From the NCBI GenBank assembly GCA_900766945.1, contig CAAFXD010000038.1, positions 1 through 5,757 on the forward strand: a stretch of DNA of 5,757 nucleotides, written 5' to 3'. Positions 4,861 through 5,757 of this stretch are shown piece by piece. Under the pieces are notes generated by a model that saw nothing but the letters and a program-made list of their open reading frames with translations, did not search any database and was not told the origin of the DNA. Position numbers and translations under genes: made by a program. Each line of letters begins with the position of its first letter. Position 1 is the stretch's first letter. The DNA is from Clostridia bacterium (GTDB lineage: Bacteria > Bacillota > Clostridia > Oscillospirales > Acutalibacteraceae).

Positions 4861-5757
4861 ATGAAAACAAATGCAATCAAACAGTTTTACAAAAAGAACG
4901 GCACCCTGTTGATATTTACTCTGCTTGCAAGTGTTGCGGCGGCGGTGCAATATGCTTTTCGTATAAACTCTGTTTTTATTGATATTACGGTATTTGACGG
5001 CTTTTCGGCGATACTTATGGGCTTGTCGGTAGTAACGGCGCTTACACTGCTTGTCTTAGCCGTTTTAACATACAATGGGATTGAAAAGCACGGCAAAAAG
5101 ATTTGTGACAGCCGCGCGTTTTCGTGTATTGCCATTCTTGCGGAATGTTTCGCGGCATTTTTCGTTATTTTCAATCTCGGTAATCTGATCGGCGCAGGGG
5201 AGGAAACCACGCCGGTAATGCTTAAAATGCTTGCGAAAGGGTTGCCACTCTTTTTGGGACTGTGTACGGTTACCTTTTTGCTGTGCATTTATCCCGTACT
5301 CAAAAACGGCGTGCTGAAAAAATGTATTGCCGCCGTTTTGGCGCTCGGTGTGCTCATGAGTGCTTTGTGGACACTGCTGCCGTACTGCAATTACAAAATC
5401 ACCTCTGCCCCGATGGTGATAGACAGCGGTGAAAACTATGCCGTGGTGTTTGCCACCAACGATACGGGTACGGGCTTTTTGGAATACAGCTATCACGGCG
5501 AAGCGTATACGCTCTATGATGAAAGCGCCGGCAGACTGAAAGGCGACAGCAAAATCCACACCGTAAAAGTGCCGAAAGCACATTTGGAGGGCAACACCTA
5601 CCGCGTCGGCTCCACACGGATTTTGGAAGAACGCAGTTACGGCGGGCGCTCGGGCAAAACCGTGTATTCCGCAGAATATACCTTTACCGTCCCCACGGGA
5701 GATACCCAGACCTATTTGAGCGTTTCCGATTGGCATACAAGACTGCAAAAGGCATAT
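4861..5757 (+). CDS. Membrane-anchored metallophosphoesterase with extracytoplasmic beta domain, partial (C-terminus beyond window)
   Basis: The frame is open for 299 codons and leaves the window. Five hydrophobic helices are visible at about 15-32, 48-70, 87-110, 126-146 and 154-174. Basic residues concentrate at the N-terminus and in the loops 71-85 (EKHGKK) and 147-154. The positive-inside rule therefore puts the N-terminus in the cytoplasm and everything after residue 175 outside. Residues about 182-280 look like the Ig/fibronectin-like beta domain that precedes the catalytic part of purple-acid-phosphatase-like proteins, with YSYHGEAYTLYD, HTVKVP and TYRVGS. YLSVSDWHT at 285-293 matches the first metal-binding D-x-H block of calcineurin-like phosphoesterases, with Asp290 and His292 as presumed ligands. 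The remaining motifs (GDxxxN, GNH[ED], H, GHxH) would lie beyond the edge, so the enzyme call rests on one motif plus architecture. It is third in the operon, 23 bp after the acetyltransferase. The substrate is unknown. Confidence 0.72.
   Translation, partial: MKTNAIKQFYKKNGTLLIFTLLASVAAAVQYAFRINSVFIDITVFDGFSAILMGLSVVTALTLLVLAVLTYNGIEKHGKKICDSRAFSCIAILAECFAAFFVIFNLGNLIGAGEETTPVMLKMLAKGLPLFLGLCTVTFLLCIYPVLKNGVLKKCIAAVLALGVLMSALWTLLPYCNYKITSAPMVIDSGENYAVVFATNDTGTGFLEYSYHGEAYTLYDESAGRLKGDSKIHTVKVPKAHLEGNTYRVGSTRILEERSYGGRSGKTVYSAEYTFTVPTGDTQTYLSVSDWHTRLQKAY

Noticed and set aside
5065..5748. Minus-strand open frame (227 aa) opposite the phosphoesterase
   Set aside because: The plus-strand reading has coherent helices, topology and a D-x-H motif; the antisense product has none of these.
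1..5757. A defence, mobile or otherwise novel multi-gene system
   Set aside because: No transposase, integrase, restriction, CRISPR, toxin-antitoxin, phage or retron-type gene or array could be seen; the genes belong to common metabolic and membrane families.

Overview
This window reads as ordinary bacterial chromosome. It is densely coded on both strands, with short intergenic gaps, purine-rich Shine-Dalgarno sites close to most starts, and sigma70/sigmaA-type promoter matches with 17-nt spacers. The gene families (GPH sugar symporter, multi-pass M28 peptidase, classical SDR, YgjP-like metallopeptidase, LacA-type acetyltransferase, membrane-anchored metallophosphoesterase) and the Shine-Dalgarno sites fit a Firmicutes/Clostridia-type genome of intermediate GC. 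That placement is an inference from style and families; no marker gene is present.

Layout. Positions 1-954 (minus) hold the N-terminal 318 residues of a GPH/MelB-type sugar:cation symporter, cut by the window edge. Positions 955-1301 are a 347-base divergent intergenic region. It contains a minus-strand promoter for the transporter, a plus-strand promoter for the next gene, and between them an unexplained 154-bp block (1042-1195) bounded by imperfect 14-bp inverted repeats and holding smaller inverted repeats. Positions 1302-2639 (plus) encode an M28-family metallopeptidase whose catalytic domain is interrupted by two hydrophobic hairpins. Its 3' end converges on an SDR oxidoreductase (2732-3568, minus), and two hairpin terminators lie between them. 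A 145-bp divergent intergenic region carries a good SDR promoter and a weaker one for a rightward operon. That operon comprises a YgjP/COG1451-like metallopeptidase (3714-4229), a LacA/Maa-type sugar O-acetyltransferase (4235-4837) and a five-TM protein with an exported beta domain leading into a metallophosphoesterase domain (4861 to the window end, truncated).

How they work together. The first three genes are separate transcription units and need not share a pathway. The last three are tightly spaced (5 and 23 bp gaps) and probably cotranscribed, but their functions suggest no obvious single pathway. I see no tRNA, rRNA, CRISPR array, transposase, phage gene or toxin-antitoxin or defence system. 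The points most worth a second look are the membrane-interrupted M28 peptidase and the inverted-repeat-bounded block at 1042-1195.
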